Assembly (NCBI GenBank): GCA_019634245.1
Contig: JAHQVR010000093.1
Location: 1-5,809 of the forward strand
Reading direction: 5' to 3'
DNA from: Gammaproteobacteria bacterium
Lineage (GTDB): Bacteria > Pseudomonadota > Gammaproteobacteria > Granulosicoccales > Granulosicoccaceae
Length of the DNA: 5,809 nt
Every line of letters begins with the position of its first letter. Position 1 is the stretch's first letter. This document shows positions 5,651 to 5,809 of this stretch, one piece after another. Made by a program: the position numbers and the translations under genes. The notes under the pieces are model-generated. The model ran no database searches and was not told the origin of the DNA. It was given only the letters and a program-made list of their open reading frames with translations.

Positions 5651-5809
5651 TTAGTTAACGCGAATGTCCACCCTCCTGTTGCTGGCGCGACCTTCGGCAG
5701 TGTCATTCATAGCAATTGGTCGAGTTTCACCAAAACCGCGGACCGACATGCGTGCACGATTAATCCCTTTATTTTCCAGATAACGTCTGACACTTTCAGC
5801 TCGACGCAA
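5651..5809 (-). CDS. OmpA-family protein, C-terminal peptidoglycan-binding end (partial)
   Basis: Only the last 52 codons are in the window; the gene continues past the right edge. The translated end contains [14 protein letters not shown], then [16 protein letters not shown] and finally [13 protein letters not shown] before TAA (5651-5653). This is the standard close of the OmpA C-terminal domain: the R-A-x-x-V-x-x-Y-L helix, the G-x-G-E-x-x-P-(I/V) turn, and the N-R-R-V-(D/E)-(I/V) strand. The domain holds peptidoglycan non-covalently through diaminopimelate, tethering the outer membrane or a lipoprotein to the wall. The conserved Arg of N-R-R-V is among the residues known to take part in this binding in the family. 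What lies N-terminal (barrel, lipoprotein, or MotB-like membrane anchor) cannot be seen. The gene lies 23 bp upstream of the HExxH lipoprotein gene on the same strand. Confidence 0.9.
   Translation of the reverse strand: MRRAESVRRYLENKGINRARMSVRGFGETRPIAMNDTAEGRASNRRVDIRVN

Noticed and set aside
1..5809. CRISPR array, tRNA, insertion sequence, phage or defence island
   Set aside because: No spaced identical repeats, cloverleaf-like sequence, transposase, integrase or known defence domain was seen on either strand.

Overview
The window reads as gene-dense chromosomal DNA from a Gram-negative bacterium, most likely a gammaproteobacterium. The support is two lipoproteins with Gram-negative-style lipoboxes, an OmpA-type peptidoglycan-binding C-terminus, and a TerB-like and a YdjM-like protein of proteobacterial style. 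Composition looks moderate in GC and even throughout. There is no RNA gene, insertion sequence, CRISPR array or phage gene, and no gene-free stretch reaches 300 bases.

Layout, left to right. (1) At 1-118, minus strand, an open frame running off the left edge resembles an internal piece of sarcosine oxidase alpha subunit, with a stop codon directly upstream. It may be a decayed or truncated gene. (2) At 182-928, minus strand, is a spermidine-synthase-like Rossmann methyltransferase-fold protein lacking the usual aminopropyltransferase signature. (3) A divergent intergenic region of about 105 bp leads to (4) a plus-strand DUF4403-type lipoprotein at 1034-2536. (5) Convergent to it, with an 8-bp gap, is a minus-strand TerB-like protein at 2545-2988. 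(6) A minus-strand run follows: the 3' end of an OmpA-family gene (5651-5809, cut by the right edge), then after 23 bp a 468-residue lipoprotein with an HELVH metallopeptidase motif (4221-5627), then after 85 bp a YdjM-like membrane metal-dependent hydrolase (3098-4135). The last gene ends inside a perfect 17-bp tandem repeat.

Four of the six intact or partial protein genes point to the cell envelope: two lipoproteins predicted for the outer membrane, one OmpA-like protein and one inner-membrane hydrolase. The OmpA-like and peptidase-lipoprotein genes are close enough to be co-transcribed, and the YdjM-like gene may belong to the same unit. A shared envelope-maintenance role is inference from location only. 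No defence or mobile system is visible. The least explained items are the HExxH lipoprotein and the apparent sarcosine oxidase relic.
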